NCBI RefSeq assembly: GCF_040939455.1 | Contig: NC_134110.1 | Location: 101,151,001-101,215,000, forward strand | Reading direction: 5' to 3' | DNA: 64,000 nucleotides | From: Microcebus murinus | Taxonomy: Eukaryota > Chordata > Mammalia > Primates > Cheirogaleidae | Shown: positions 12,546-25,670 of the stretch, piece by piece | Layout: each line of letters starts with the position of its first letter | How positions within the stretch are numbered: position 1 is the stretch's first letter | Notes under the pieces: generated by a model | Told to the model about the DNA's origin: nothing | The model's input: the letters and a program-made list of their open reading frames with translations, nothing else | Database searches by the model: none | Position numbers and translations under genes: made by a program

Positions 12546-13329
12546 CCATTGGAACGTTGGGAGCATTTAAAGCAAAAGCCTTGTTTTAAGAACTAAAGAC
12601 AGACTTACATCTTTCCCTCCTCTCAAATCCCGTTGACATCTTCCACAAGTTGCACTTAAGCCACAGGGAACATGACAAGTTTAAATAGTAATATCCTCAT
12701 GGGAGACTCTCGATGGGAGAGCGCTACCACGGCCATGGAGACGTGCGGTCTGGTGCACCAAAAGCATCAAATAACTGCCTTGTAGCTGTTGCCCAGTGTC
12801 TCCATGCCATGTCCCCTGGCAATAGATGTGTCCTGCGAAATACCAGGGACGTAGCCTGGCACAGCACAGGAGAAGTCAGACGTCTGTCAGATATAGAGAG
12901 GCTATTCTTGAGGGACAAGTGGCTAGCGCATGTCAGACCACGTGGAAGGAGCACATTTGTTCAAGTTTTGGCCCTTCATGATCTGGACAGTATTTTGAGA
13001 TATAGAAATTTAGCTGAAAAGACCCAGTCTTTAAAGTCTGAACTTTGAGAGATAAAAGACTACCTGAAAGTAGTAACAGAACAGGTCTTTAGTTAGAATG
13101 AACACCTGTTCAGCATCCCACAGAAAACCATTACTAAGTATGTACGATACTTATTGCTATTTTGCAGATAAAACTGAACTTCCTGTCCCAGGTCAGTGCC
13201 GGTGAGTGGAGAGGCAGGGTGTGACGGGGTCTCTGTGCTCCCTGCTGCCACAGGTATTGCAGGAAGCAACTGTCTCCACGCAGACCCACGCGGGAAGTGA
13301 ATGGTGAGAGACTTGGAAACATTTAGAGT
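12546..13329. other. No gene recognised; 111-codon ORF noted
   Basis: A plus-strand ATG-started frame at 12713-13048 encodes 111 residues of ordinary composition (it starts MGERYHGHGDVRSG and ends with TQSLKSEL). I recognise no domain. There is no Kozak or promoter evidence, and an overlapping minus-strand frame of 76 codons shows that the stretch is simply stop-poor. It may be an old processed pseudogene or chance. Confidence 0.3.
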
Positions 13330-13692
13330 CGTGGTTTTCAGATTTTATATTTCATAGACTAACATTATTTAGAAAAAAATCAAGAGAGGAAACCAATATA
13401 GAGTTGCCAGTATTTATTGTGCCAAGTAAAGATATTTTTAAAAGCTACCATCCATTTTTGCCATCTTTTCATTAAAATACAGATATTTTAACACCAAAAT
13501 ATGTGAGAAGGATGTATTTTTAGAATAAAAGAAAACCCTTCAAATTGAGTAAGTTTAGTTTTATGAAAACCTCACTCCAGAAATCTGAATTTTTGTTTCT
13601 CTATTTTTTTATTTGATTGCACATCAGTGCAAACGTTGTAGGTCAGCACTGGTCTACAGACTGGCATTTGGAAAATACTGGTTCAAGGACAA
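13330..13692. repeat. Possible hAT-type DNA transposon fossil
   Basis: Ends look like degenerate hAT MITE ends: 'gtcgtggttttcagatttt' on the left and 'ggtctacagactggcatttg' on the right. I cannot name the family, and this is a low-confidence call. Confidence 0.25.
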
Positions 13693-14019
13693 TGTCACTG
13701 ATGAAAGAAGTAAAACATCTGAACAAGGTAAGGTCAGAGACGATTCAGCAGCCACATCTGGCTAAGTGTTTGCCCACATCCTCTGTTTGGAGCCTTAGAA
13801 GCTGGTACCTCTCTGGCCCTGTGGAACCTCTTTGCCTGATCCTTTGAAGCACAAATCTTGGAGCACTGGAAATGCTCTGAGCACAGTCAGAGACTTGTAA
13901 GGCCTGAATCCTCTTCATGGCCTAACTGAACTGGATGCTCTAACTCTTTCAAACCCAATTCATCTTGCTCTCTATTTTCCATTCTAATTTTTGCTCATTC
14001 TTTTGTTTCATGTTGTGCT

Positions 14020-14195
14020 TTAGAGTTCTTTTTTTGTTGTTGTTTTTTGAGATAGAGTCTCGCTCTATTGCCTGGGCTAGAGTGCCATGGCATCATCAGA
14101 GCTCACTGTAGCCTCAAATGCATGGGGTCAAGCAATCCTCCTGCCTCCCGGAGTGCTAGAATCACAGATGTGAGCCACTCTGCCGGTTAGAGTTC
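14020..14195 (-). repeat. Short, internally deleted Alu with 9-bp target duplication
   Basis: Antisense Alu of about 158 bp (14029-14186) that jumps from the left-arm promoter-side sequence to the 3' terminus. Flanks are TTAGAGTTC at 14020-14028 and 14187-14195. Confidence 0.85.
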
Positions 14196-14285
14196 AAATT
14201 TGAATTGTGGTGGAGAAGTACCAGATTCTAGAAACTAGACTCTTCCCATTTAGAATCTTGCACCTCTCCACCACAATTCAAATTT
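14196..14285. other. ~90-nt imperfect hairpin
   Basis: The arms 14196-14216 and 14265-14285 are perfectly complementary over 21 bp (AAATTTGAATTGTGGTGGAGA). Beyond a 6x6 partly paired internal loop, AGATTCTA (14223-14230) pairs with TAGAATCT (14251-14258), leaving a 20-nt terminal loop. The size and shape resemble a pre-miRNA or a short palindromic MITE. It abuts the right target duplication of the neighbouring Alu. No transcription evidence is visible. Confidence 0.75.
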
Positions 14286-15039
14286 TCTTGCAGGCTCAAA
14301 TGATGTAGATTGCTTTGAGAAAACCACCCCTCCCAGCTCAAACTTTCCAAGAATCCTTATCTCAGGGCCACATCCTCAGCATGCAGCTTTCCACCTGTTT
14401 TCTTCTGTTTCACAAAACAAACTAGTTACTAATATAAGCTTTTCTGTATCTTGTACAAACACTGCAGGGTCAGTATAAGTTATAGCTTATAATAAAATTA
14501 TGTGTGGAAGACATCTGCTGTTTTTACTTGCAAAACATTCCTTACTCCTTGTTTTGATAGCAGCACTCCAATTTTACTTAGAGGAATACTCATACCCCCT
14601 TGAACATGTTCCTGGAGGATCTGTCAATCAAGGTGCTATAGCCCTGCAAGCCACTCCCCCCAACCCCTGCACCATGCCAAGAGGTTAACACAAAGCCATC
14701 CATGCACAACCAATCAGACTCTCTTCTGGGAATTTGGAATTTGAATATCTAACCTAGTAGCAGAGGGAAGAAAAATCACTGGAGCTGAATCATTCTAATT
14801 ATGTTAGAGATGTTTTGATTCATGAAATGTAGATTCCCAGAGCTGCCTTGCATCCTGTTTTTTTTTCTTTTTGATTCAGTCCTTCTTTCTTTTCTTCACT
14901 GCTTTATAACCTGTCTTTCCCATTTTTTTTTGCTTAAGTTAATCAGAATCTATTTATGATGTTTATAATCAAACATATACTATCTAACACATTTTGCTTA
15001 TTACTGTTATTCATAATACAAATTGCTAAGCTATACTGA
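14286..15039. other. No gene recognised
   Basis: Unassigned, AT-moderate sequence without motif. Confidence 0.4.
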
Positions 15040-15225
15040 AGCTTTATCACGTGAGCACTGTGCTAAGTGTTTTGCATGCTGCATGGTCTTCACAGTGACC
15101 TCAAGGGATGACAACTAGTATCATTGCCCATTTGCCCTTGAGCAAAGTGAGGCTTAGAAAAATGAAGTAGCTTGCCAGGTGCAGGAGGCAGGATTTGAAC
15201 CCCAGATCTGTTTGACCTCTCAAAT
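15040..15225 (+). repeat. MIR SINE
   Basis: 'gagcactgtgctaagtgttt', 'gaggcttagaaaaatgaag', 'aggatttgaaccccagatct' in MIR order. Confidence 0.88.
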
Positions 15226-15599
15226 TGCCTGTAATCATAACAAGTAAAGCATATATTGTTTTGATTCTGTGGATGAGCCATGACCTTCTCAAGGAAATAC
15301 ATAAAGCCTGCAATTAAAAGCAACCCTTTTCTGATCATTTTATAGATAGTATTCTGAATATTTGAACTCTCAAAGTTTTGAGACCCATATTGAGAAAATA
15401 AAGTCTACAGAATCTCTTTCAAGCATTGTCTTACTAAAGGCTTTATTTTGTTTTGTTTTTGCTGGCTATGCCATATGTTACATGAGGGACATATCTAGGC
15501 ATCTAAATGCATTGCTCCAGTACTGGCATGTCCTCCAGGGGAGGGAATGGGAGGGAACATGTTCATGGCAGGCCCTGACAGTTTAGTCAACAAGTGTTA

Positions 15600-16094
15600 A
15601 TTGAGCACCTGTTCTTTGCTAACATTGCCATTGTAAGGTCCAAGGACATATGTTTCTATAGATAACATCGCTATTGTAAAGCTCAAGACTTCTGTTTCTT
15701 TAGGTAATGTTACTATTATATTATGAAGCCTAAGACTGATCTTTGAAATAGTTTTCAGACTCTGTATTCCTGGGGGACCCACTGATGCCAACCAGACCTG
15801 TGGCTAGGCATGGGAACAGATCCAACAGCTGCAGACTACCTACCCAGGAAATCTCCCGACTGAGAAGAGCTTTCCCACTCTACGAGTTCATCCCTAGCCA
15901 ATCAGCAGACCCAATCTCCTAACCCCTTTCCCACCAAACTATCTTTAAAAATCCTTTCTCCCAAATTATGGATTGGGAAATTCTTCCCATCCCTTCAGAT
16001 GGCGCCTGAGACATTAAACCCTTTCTCCACTGTAGCCCTGCTGTCTCCGTGTTTTGGCTAGAGCAGCTGGCAATGAACCTGGCTGGGCTGTAAC
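15600..16094 (+). repeat. Solo LTR (ERV1-like), sense
   Basis: The right end is LTR-like: 'gcctgagacattaaaccc' (polyadenylation-type ATTAAA), a C/T-rich R-U5, and 'ggctgggctgtaaca' ending in CA at 16094. The promoter part has 'ccaatcagcagacccaatct' (CCAAT-type) at about 15898. The left boundary is uncertain. Confidence 0.65.
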
Positions 16095-17560
16095 AAGAGG
16101 AACCTAAGATTTTGGTCAAAGGAGAGAGTCTTTGTCAAGCCCTAAAAGCTCGTAGTCAAGTGAGTTAATAAATAAGGAAACAAACTAAAAATGATTTAAT
16201 TATGGGATCATTAATAAGTGTTGTAATTTAATTATCAGTGTTGATGTACATAAGTATCACTATAACTTGTGCTCCATATATAAAATGTTCTAATAAACAC
16301 ATTATAATGTTATATCAGTGCATAGAAAAATAATCATTCAAACTGAATCAAGTCTTCAACAATAACTAGAAATGACACATACACCCAGCATGCACTCTAT
16401 AGTATAAAGATGGTGCCTTACACTTTGTACTGCTTGTAAAACATGGTTTTTACTCAAGTAGTAAAGTTGTGTTTAATGGAAAAACATTTTACACAGCCTC
16501 AGTTTTTAAATTTAAATTTTAGTTAATTAAAATTAAATAAAATTAAAAATCCATCTTCTCAGTTGCACTGACTAACCACATTCCAAGTACCCTATTACCA
16601 CCAAAAGAATGCTTGCCACAGAGTCAGTAATTGCAACAAAATATTTCAGCAGGATTGACATTTTCTCACTGACATCCTACTGTGCATGAATGAGCTAAAT
16701 TTGAAGTGCTAAGGAAAGAAAAGCTTATTTATGACTTAACTAGACAGGCATGAGAATTTATGTTGAAATTGAAACTTTTTGTAATATAAACTATTTTAAA
16801 CATTTCTCCAACATGAATCAATATGTGGATTTTAATTGTAAATGACAGAATTATGTAAATTGCTACAAGAACCATCACAAGAATTTGAAGGATGCTTTGT
16901 TGATATTAGTAAATGTAGAACTGCTCTTCAATTTATCCAATACTCTGAATTTGATGTTAATAATACTGAGTTGACGTAAGAATTAGCAAATTTACTAAGC
17001 TTGGACAGCTATGATTTTGCTTCAAAGTCAAATCCATTTTTTGAAAAATGATGAGCCAGTTTTGTCAATATGGATGCAAATATGAAAGGATAATGATTTT
17101 TAGTACTCATTTAATTTGTTGGAGAACTTATGCTTTGAACAATTCTGGTATGTAAACCCACTTTTTCAAGTACAAAATTTATAAAATCCAAGTACAAATA
17201 AAATATTTTGATGAAAGTTTAGCATCTGAATTGAGACATATTGTAAGTGTAAAATGCATACTAGATTTTGAAATTTTTGTTTAAGAAACATAAAATATAG
17301 ATACTGATGATTTTTAATTTGATTACATGATGAATGAATGATAAAACTTGGTCTATATTGAGTTATATAATATATATCATTAAAATTAATTTTACCTTTC
17401 AGTTTTCACTTTTTATAAGAAAATTGAAAATTACATATGTTGCTTGTATTATGTTTCTCTTGGATAGAGCTGCTCTAGAGTAAAAAACATGGGACTAGGT
17501 TAGAACCAATTTTTTAAAATGTGAAGATCAATAAAAGCCTACAAAATAGAAAAATAGAGA
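16095..17560. repeat. AT-rich; probable hAT-type DNA transposon fossil
   Basis: The right end (about 17400-17478) reads 'aattttacctttcagttttc' then 'aattacatatgttgcttgta' and 'tagagctgctctagag', the pattern of a common hAT family end. The left end is not clear, and no transposase frame survives. Confidence 0.45.
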
Positions 17561-19884
17561 ACTAGGATGGAAATCCGAAAGAGAGGTTCGGGAGAGGAAA
17601 ACATTTCAGAGAGGGAATTATCAAACTGTCAAATGCCTTGGAGAAGTTGTCAGATGTAATGGAGGAAAACAAAGTATGCACAGCCCCAATTGCCTTAGAA
17701 GGAGGACTTGATTTTGCCAAATGGAGAGCACTTGGTTCTGCCAGGCTAGGCTCGCTGCCGGGCTTAACCAGGCGGGCCAGGTGTAGAGGGTTGGGTGATT
17801 GCGCCTACCAGAATGGGAAGAACCTGGTGTTCCGAGGTGGGAGGGAGGCCCAGGAGAACCGAGAATGAGGTAACAGGGAGAGATCGGAGGGGAAGGAAGA
17901 GGGTGGAGCCAGTGCGATGTCCTGATGCTGAACACCAAGTGGGATGAAGGAGTGATAGGGAGGCCGAAGTGCTCCGAAAAAGAGGGATGGCTAGTGTCAT
18001 GTCTGAAGTTGTTGGCTTTGCTTCTGCCAAACTATCAGGAAATTCCGCTTCCCACATTCAGATGGGTCCGAGTGCAGTTTGTGCAGGTAATGGAGAAGGG
18101 TTAAGCTGCAAATTAAGGGTTGTTGCAGGGAGAACAACACACAGGGCAGCAGGGCAGAACTGGGGAGAGCTTGTGCTTCCCAATCGGCCCTGGGTGGGGC
18201 ACTGCTAGAGGCAATTTGATCTCAATCCCCAGGAGGAAGCAATCCAAGTTATCTGATCTGTTACAAAGGAAAGCCTGAAGGGCATCAGGGACCTTGGCCG
18301 CAGTGGGAGGCCCTGGCTGTGGGAGGCGAGGCAGGCAACAGGGTGAGCTTGGAATCCTGTTTTTGGAGCTTTGCTGTGAAGGGAAGGAGAGACTGAATGT
18401 AGCTAGAAGGGCTTTGCTTTATTTTAAGGGTGGGAGGTTGGATGGAGCATTTTGCATGCTAAATAGAGCAGCAGCAAGGCTATTGTTTCTATAAAGCAGT
18501 TTCATGCTGAGTACGTTTATCAGGCCTCTTAATGCCAAAGCAGAGGTGGCAGTTATAGAAATTAGAGTGACAGAAAGTAAGCTTCAAAATCACAGTGTGG
18601 TGCTGGTGGAAATGCTGTTAGTCAAGAAAGTAAGAGCTGGTGGCTGTGGACTGGACTGTGATACAGCATGGCTGGCACGGGGCCTGAGTTCACTGTGAGG
18701 GCTGAACTCTGATCTTTTTCTTTGCCCAAAATATTCCTTTCTAAGGGGGCCTGGCGAGCCACACCTACAAGTGACAAAATCTCAGTAAACAGGTTTTTAT
18801 GATGTCATTTACTTCCCACCCTGATTCTGGTATAGCATCACATAAAAGATAGAGGACACTCCTTCCCTCTGGTCTGTGTTCTTGCCATTCCCACTATATT
18901 AATACATAAAACCCTTTCTCAGTTTCACAAGGTTCTATTTATTTTCAAGATTCTTTTGGCCCACACTTCCTTAGTGAAATCTACCACAAATTCCCAAACA
19001 AAAATGCTCTGTCTCTGGGACCGCACAACTTTTGAACCATCAGTAGAGCACAAACCACTGAATTAGTGTTCCAGGGGTCTGTCTACTGTTTGTTTTTGTT
19101 TTTCTACCATCCAGCACACCAGAAGTGATCAATAATGTCTAAACTAATCAAATTGCAAAATAGTTCATAATTAGGGCAAGCTATAATCTAAAATAGGTAT
19201 GATCAATGCCTAGAATCCATATTAATATATCAGATTATAGAATAATTGAGAAAGAACTTTGGTTATGTAGCTAATCCGGGTATTATGCAGGTAATATGAG
19301 GGTGAGTAGAGTTGATTATTTCCATTAACTAGAATTATTATAAAATGCCATACTGAGAATGACTTTGGAAATCATCTAATCCCAGTATGACAAATAGATG
19401 TCAACTTTGGTGCTGACTCTAATTGGTGCAGGCTGCCCAGAACACCACTCTGGGGAGTCTATGGACACAAAATTCTGTAACTTGTCAGTAATGTTTATCA
19501 CATATTTGGGAAAACACAGAGGGAAGGGGAAATGCTAGTGTGTGAACCCAATAGTGGCCAGCCCCTGACAACTACTCCATATGTCCCTGTAGGACCACAA
19601 TTTAAACATCTTAGAAATCTCCATTTCTCTCATATTTTTAAGACCTCTGTACAAAAAAAACTGTGATCTGCTGTGGTATGTAATTTTAATAGGTGAAAAC
19701 TTGTGTCATGGTGTCATGTCTAATCCATAACTTTATGCTGTGGGTTAACCAAGCCTCCTCTAACTCTGCCTTTGAGCAATATGGAAGCCTGGGCTATCAT
19801 TCTTGAGCTCCTGCAAACCTGCAGGTCACGGCTATATTTCTCCACTGTTTTTATTTCCACCCCTCCATTATCCTACTACCCACG
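17561..19884. other. No gene recognised; purine-rich, likely fossil repeat
   Basis: 17561-18720 is G/A-rich and reads like an old dispersed repeat I cannot name. 18721-19884 is ordinary unique-looking sequence. Overlapping open frames at 17621-18208 on both strands have no family motif. Confidence 0.4.
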
Positions 19885-20398
19885 TGCATTAGTCAGGGTT
19901 CTCCAGAGACAAAATCAGTGGGATATATGAAAGGGGATTTATTGGGGAAATTGGTTCACATGGTCACAGAAGCAGAGCAGCCCCATGAGGCTCTGTCTGC
20001 AAGCTGGAGAACCAAAGAAGCCAGTAGCTGGGCTCAGTCCAAGTCTAAAGCTGCAGTGACTGTGCAGCCCCCAGTCTCAGGCTGAAGGCCTGAGAGTCTG
20101 CAGGAGGCCACTGGTGCAAGTGTCAGAGTCCAAAATCTGAAGAACCTGGAGGTTGATGTCCCAAGGCAGGAGGAGAACCAGCATCCCACTACAGAAGAGA
20201 GAGAGCAACCCCCCCCCGCTCCTGCCTGACTAGTTGGTACCTGTCCACCATGCGAGCAGGTTTCTTCTGTCAGTGCACTGACTCACACATCAGTCTTTTC
20301 TGGAAACACCCTCACAGACACACCCAGAAACAATGCTTCACCAACTCTCCAGGCATCCCTTAGTCCAGTCAAGCTGACACCTACAATCAACCATCACA
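19885..20398 (-). repeat. MLT2-like (ERVL) solo LTR, antisense
   Basis: Plus strand starts tgcattagtcagggttctcc and ends 'caagctgacacctacaat' then 'caaccatcaca', the reverse of the MLT2 pattern. It is a complete 514-bp unit with TG/CA ends. The target duplication is unclear (about 5 bp, cccac-like). Confidence 0.8.
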
Positions 20399-20829
20399 CC
20401 ACCCATGCAGCCATCCATTCTGTATTTAGCACGGAACTTTGCAGGGCGCCTTGGGGAATGGTGTTTAAGCTGGAGCAGGAGGCACGCTAGTGAGCTGGAG
20501 GCATTGATAGAGGACGAGGATTTTGAAGGACTTAGAATGAAGTTCAGGTGTCATCTCATGTGCAATGGGAACTCACTTGGGGTTTCTGAGCCTTGACTTG
20601 ACAGGTTAACTATGGCAGCAGTACTAAGGATGAATTTCAGAAGGAAAAGAATAAAGGTCGGGAGATAAGAATATCACAACTGTCCGGACAAGAGACAGAG
20701 GAGGCGTGGATTAGGATATTGGAAGTTGAACTGAGAATAGGTAATGGATTCTGGATGAAAAGGAATTATAGACAGATTCCATGTTGAAATTGAGGGTAAG
20801 CAGGAAGAGTCAAAAGAGATTCTAATTTA
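20399..20829. other. Unassigned fossil repeat
   Basis: 'gaggattttgaaggactta' followed by 'catgtgcaatgggaactc' resembles a mammal-wide interspersed repeat. It may continue the material left of the MLT2 insertion. Confidence 0.35.
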
Positions 20830-21324
20830 TTCGATGCCATAAAAGGGAAAAAAATCCTACATTTCTGTACTTTTTTCCAAAGTTGATGGAAACTATAAAC
20901 TCAGAAGCTCAGAACCCAGAAGCTCAAGCACGAAATTTACAAAGAAAATGACCTCATGGTGCATCATAATTAAATGGCTGAAAAACAGAAATAAAGAATA
21001 AACCTTAAAAGCAGACAGAAAATAAAACACATTATATATAGAAGAATGAAGATAACAATGATTCAGAACTTCACATCAGGAAAATTGTAGCCAGGAAACT
21101 ACGGAACAATCTTTAAAGAGCTAAAAGTAAAAAATGCAGCCTACAATTCTATATTCCGTGGAAGTCTCTCTTATAATGACAATGAAATAAAGATGTTTTT
21201 GGAGAAACAAAAGGTGAAAGACTTTTTTTTTTCTTTCTTTTTTGCCAGAAGATCTGCCTACAAGAGATGTGAGAAAATAAATATAATTTAAAAGCTGTTG
21301 GAACCCTCAAAGCACTGTAAGCAC

Positions 21325-21848
21325 TGAGAGAGATGTAACTGTGAGCTGAGTCACATATGGTTACAACTTCTGTTTCTCAGATTATGGATTAATGTGCTTT
21401 CCTATTTTTCTTGTTCTGTACAATGACTAGAGAGAATTAAATGATGTCAGGGACAAAAAGCTCCTGCTTTTTAAATTAATGACCCTCGTTAAAGATTAAC
21501 TTCCCCTTTATTGTCCAGCTTTGCTTAGACCAGATGACAGAAAACCCATGACTCTTATACCTTCTGTAAAAGATGTTAAAAGTACCCTTACCAAAAAGAA
21601 ACACACCTATCACCAATCAAATTACTTTTACTATGTGCCAACTTAGTATGCAAAATGTAATCCTACTAAAAACTCTTCTGTCTCTCCTATGTAAATGAAA
21701 CCTTAATTTCCCTACTTGGGAACATTGACCCCATTCTTTTGGAGTTGGTGTTTCTGGTGGGCCATCCTCAAACTTTGTGCTTTAATAAATTCACTTTGAA
21801 TTGGATTCTGACCCTTCTGATTATTTTAGGTTGACAGACATAACAGGA
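21325..21848 (+). repeat. Solo LTR nested in old L1
   Basis: The 3' end has 'ctttgtgctttaataaattc' (AATAAA near 21784) and ends 'gttgacagacataaca'. The left edge is approximate. It interrupts L1 sequence on both sides. Confidence 0.6.
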
Positions 21849-22436
21849 ACTTTTTAAGATGAAGAAAAGTGATATTGAATGGAAACTTGAATATACAAAA
21901 AAGAAAGAAGATTGTCAGAAATAGTCAATAAATGAGTAGATATAAAAGAATATTTTTATCTTAAATTTTTTTAATCGACCATTTAAAGGAAAATAAATAA
22001 TATACTGAAGGGTTTTTAATATGTGTCACAGTTAAATGTATTAATAGCACAAAGGATGAGAAGGGGGAAAGGGAAGGTACTCACTGAAGTGGCTTAGAGT
22101 ATACAGAAAGTGCTGTAATATCATTTGAAGGTAGATGGTAATAAGTTGAAGAGATACATTGTAAACTCTAGAATAAACAATGTAAAATACAACAATGAGT
22201 CATAGCTAATAAGCCAATAGTGGAGATCAAATACTAAACACTAAAAGGTACTAAATTAATCCAAAAAGGCAGGAAGAAAGGCTTAAAGGAACAAAAGAAC
22301 AAAATACATTAATAGAGAACAAATAATGAGATGGAAGTCTTGAAACCAATCATGCTGACAATTCCATTGATGAAAGAGGTCTAAACACTCTAGCAGAGAT
22401 TTATAGACTGAATAAAAAAGCAAAACCTAACTACCA

Positions 22437-23458
22437 TTGACCCTTGAACAATGCAGAAGTTAGGAGCACCAGCCCCCTGCCCAGTCAAAAATCCATATAT
22501 AACTTTTGCCTCCCTGAAAATTTAAATACTAATAGCCTACTGTTGACCGGAAGCCTTACCGAGAACATAAACACTCAAGTAACACATATTTTGTATGGTA
22601 TACGTATTACCTACTGTATTCTTGCAATAAAGTAAGCTAGAGAAAAGCAAGCATTATTAAGAAAATTATAAAGAGAAAATACATTTACAGTACTATATTT
22701 TATTTACTGATAATGTAAGTTTACATTATCTGTTTACAAGATGGATCATCTGTCTGAAATGGTAGGCAATTATAGGCTTCAATCTATAGTACATATCAAA
22801 CAATTCAACTTTTTCTTATGTCCAGCATCACTAGTGGCACTTTACATGAGTCTCCTGGTATTACTCAACATTTATGGTATTTCACTAAACACTATGAAAA
22901 CTATGTGAGAACTGCAAGAGATGACTTTTTATTGTGATACACAATTTACTGGAGAGGCGAACTGCTCACATAGAGATGGTTAATGTCACGTGGCATTTTA
23001 ATCATATACTCCCAAAACAAGCTCACTGCAATAGCGACAGGATGTGGCTATGAAATTATTACAATAGTACAGTATGTAAACAGTAAATTTTATGTAATAA
23101 TGATTGAATTCTGCATCTTTATGTTTGTTTACATTTCTCTTGACTTCAAATGGCACCATTTATGGTCTGTAAGTGTGTGCATATGTTTTGAACAATTTTA
23201 ACTTTTTTATAACATATTTATGTATGTTTTATGGTAGTAAGTCATAAAATAGACTAGCAGCTATGTACATTTTATGCATTTATGACATGCATAACTTTTT
23301 CTTATGTTTTTTGATATTTCTAGATACATGGCTTATTTGTAAGTTTTTTCAAATTCTTGCAAATCTCCAAAAAATTTTCTAATATATTTATTGGAAAAAA
23401 ATTTACATATGAGTGGACCATACAGTTCAAACCTGTGTTGTTCAAGGGTCAACTATAT
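22437..23458. mobile_element. Tigger-like DNA transposon with terminal inverted repeats
   Basis: The left end ttgacccttgaacaatgc and the right end (reverse complement ttgacccttgaacaacac) are inverted repeats of the Tigger type. The interior is AT-rich. Internal 'gaccggaagccttaccgag' and 'aaaatccatatataac' agree with a Tigger consensus. No complete transposase frame remains. Subfamily not assigned. Confidence 0.8.
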
Positions 23459-25670
23459 ATTCTATCTACAAGAAAGACACTTAAAAAAAACCAGTTCAGT
23501 TAAAAACAATGATAGAAGAATAGATACCATGTAAATATTTAAGAAAGCTGAAGGGATTATAAGAACTCAGGACAAGAAATATTACCCAGGATAAAGAAGA
23601 ACATTTCATAATGCTAAAAGAGTCAATTTTTTAAGAAGACATAACAATCTTAAATGTGTATGCACCTAATACAAGGCCATCAATAGACATGGAATAAAAA
23701 CTGAGAGAAGTAAAGGAACTAGAAAAATCTATAAAGATGGATGAAAATTTCAACACTCCTCTTTCTGTCATCATTAAAGTAGACAAAAGAAATCATCAAA
23801 TGCATAGAAGATTTGAACAACATTATTAGCCATTAGAACTAGTTGACATTTAAAGAACACTCAATAAGGCAGATAACATGATAATTTTCAGTGTACTTTG
23901 AACATTAACCAAGATAGACCATTTGCTGGACCATACAACAAACCAGAAAAAAAATCTGCAGATTTCTAAAGGTTGAAATCACACAGAACATGTGCTCAGA
24001 CCACAACAGAATTAAATTAGAAATAAATTTTTAAAAATCTGGAAAATCCCCAAATATTTGGGAATTAAACAATACTTCTCTCAATGACCCATGGGTCAAA
24101 AAGTAAACATAAGGGAAATATTTTGAACTGAATAATGATTTAAAAAACCACATGTCAAAATTTGTGTGATAAGACTAAAGCAGAAAATTAATAGTTTTAA
24201 ATAATTACATTAGAAAAGAGAAAAAGATCTAAAATAAGTGACCCAAGGTAGTTAGAAAAAGAAGAGCCATTTAAACCCAGAGGAAAAAGGGCAGGAAATA
24301 AATATAATGACTGAAATCAATGTGACAGAAAATGGCCACACAATAGAGAACACTAATGAAAACAAGCTGATTTTTTTAAAAGATCAATAAAATTGATAAA
24401 TTTCTAGTTAGACAAAGCAAAAACAGAAGATATAAATTAGCATATCAGAAGTCTAAAAGAAGATATCACTACAGACTTTCCAAATATTAAAAGGATAATA
24501 TGGGTTTTATGAGCAAATTTATGCCAATAAATTCAATAACTTGGATGAAATGAAGAAATTCTCTCAAGATACATATTATCAAAATTCAGAAAAGAAGAAC
24601 TAGCACATAGTTTTATATCTGCTAAAAAGAACAACCCAGGCTCAGATGGCTTCACTTGTGAATTTCACTAATCCTACATAAACTGTTTTACATAAGAAAA
24701 GGACCTATCTTTACTCATTTAATAAGGACAGATTTATCATGATAGCAAAACTAGACAAAGATACTACAGTCTAAAGATGCAAAAATTTTTAACAAAATTG
24801 AATCCAACAATGTATAAAAAGGATAATAAATCATTAATAAATGGAGTTTATTTCAGGAATGTAAATTTAGTTTAACATTTGAAAATCAATTAATGTAATT
24901 CACCATATTGACGGAATGAGGATAAAATATATGAACAACTCAATGGATGCAAATTAAAACCACACTGCAATATCAGCATACACTCCTTAGGATTGCCATG
25001 ATTAAAAAGATTATATCGAGGATAGGCAAGGACGGGGAACAACCCTCATGTTATTAAAGGGAATGTCTATTCTACAATCATGCTGGAACAACTGGTTGGT
25101 TCTTATAAAATTAAACATATCATACAACAGAACAAGTGGTCTCTTAGACATTTATATTCATGCAAAAGGAATGAAAATATGCCACTACAAAATTTGTATT
25201 TAAATATTCATAGAGACACTATTCATAATAGCCCCAAATTGGGAACAACACCAAAGTCCATCAAATGTGATTTCATAGCAAACTCTTGGGTAGCCACACA
25301 ATGGAATACTATGCAGCAATAAAATATAATGAACTAGCAATAGGCAACAATGTAAATAAATTTTGAAAAATTAGTTGAGCAAAAGAAGTCAGATTTTTTA
25401 AAAAGTACATATTGTGTGATTCTATTTACGTATTTGGAGCAGGCAACATGAATCTATAAGCACTGAAAGCCGATCAGGGGATGCCTGGCAGCCGTAGTAT
25501 GAAAAAGGTTGAATGCAAAGGGGCATGGGAGAGTCTGGGGCTCTGTGCCCTAAGTCTTGATTGTGGCTAGAGTTAAATGGTTGTATATTATACAATTGTT
25601 ATATTCATCGCACCGTACACTTTAAATAGGTACAATAAATCGATAAAGTTGATTTTAAAAATTAAAACAA

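Larger units (their letters stand above)
20830..25670 (+). repeat. Old L1 (L1M-type), fragmented by nested insertions
   Basis: Decayed L1 segments in sense order: an ORF1-like part at 20880-21320, then 21850-22436, then endonuclease-to-3' end at 23459-25640 ('caaggccatcaatagacatg', 'cacacaatggaatactatgc', 'gtacactttaaatagg'). An LTR (21325-21848) and a Tigger-like transposon (22437-23458) interrupt it. No frame longer than 80 codons survives. Confidence 0.75.

Noticed and set aside
15090..15338. 82-codon minus-strand frame
   Set aside because: It is the reverse strand of a MIR SINE.
17621..18208. Possible exon cluster in purine-rich region
   Set aside because: No splice sites in phase, no motif, frames overlap on both strands; texture is of a fossil repeat.
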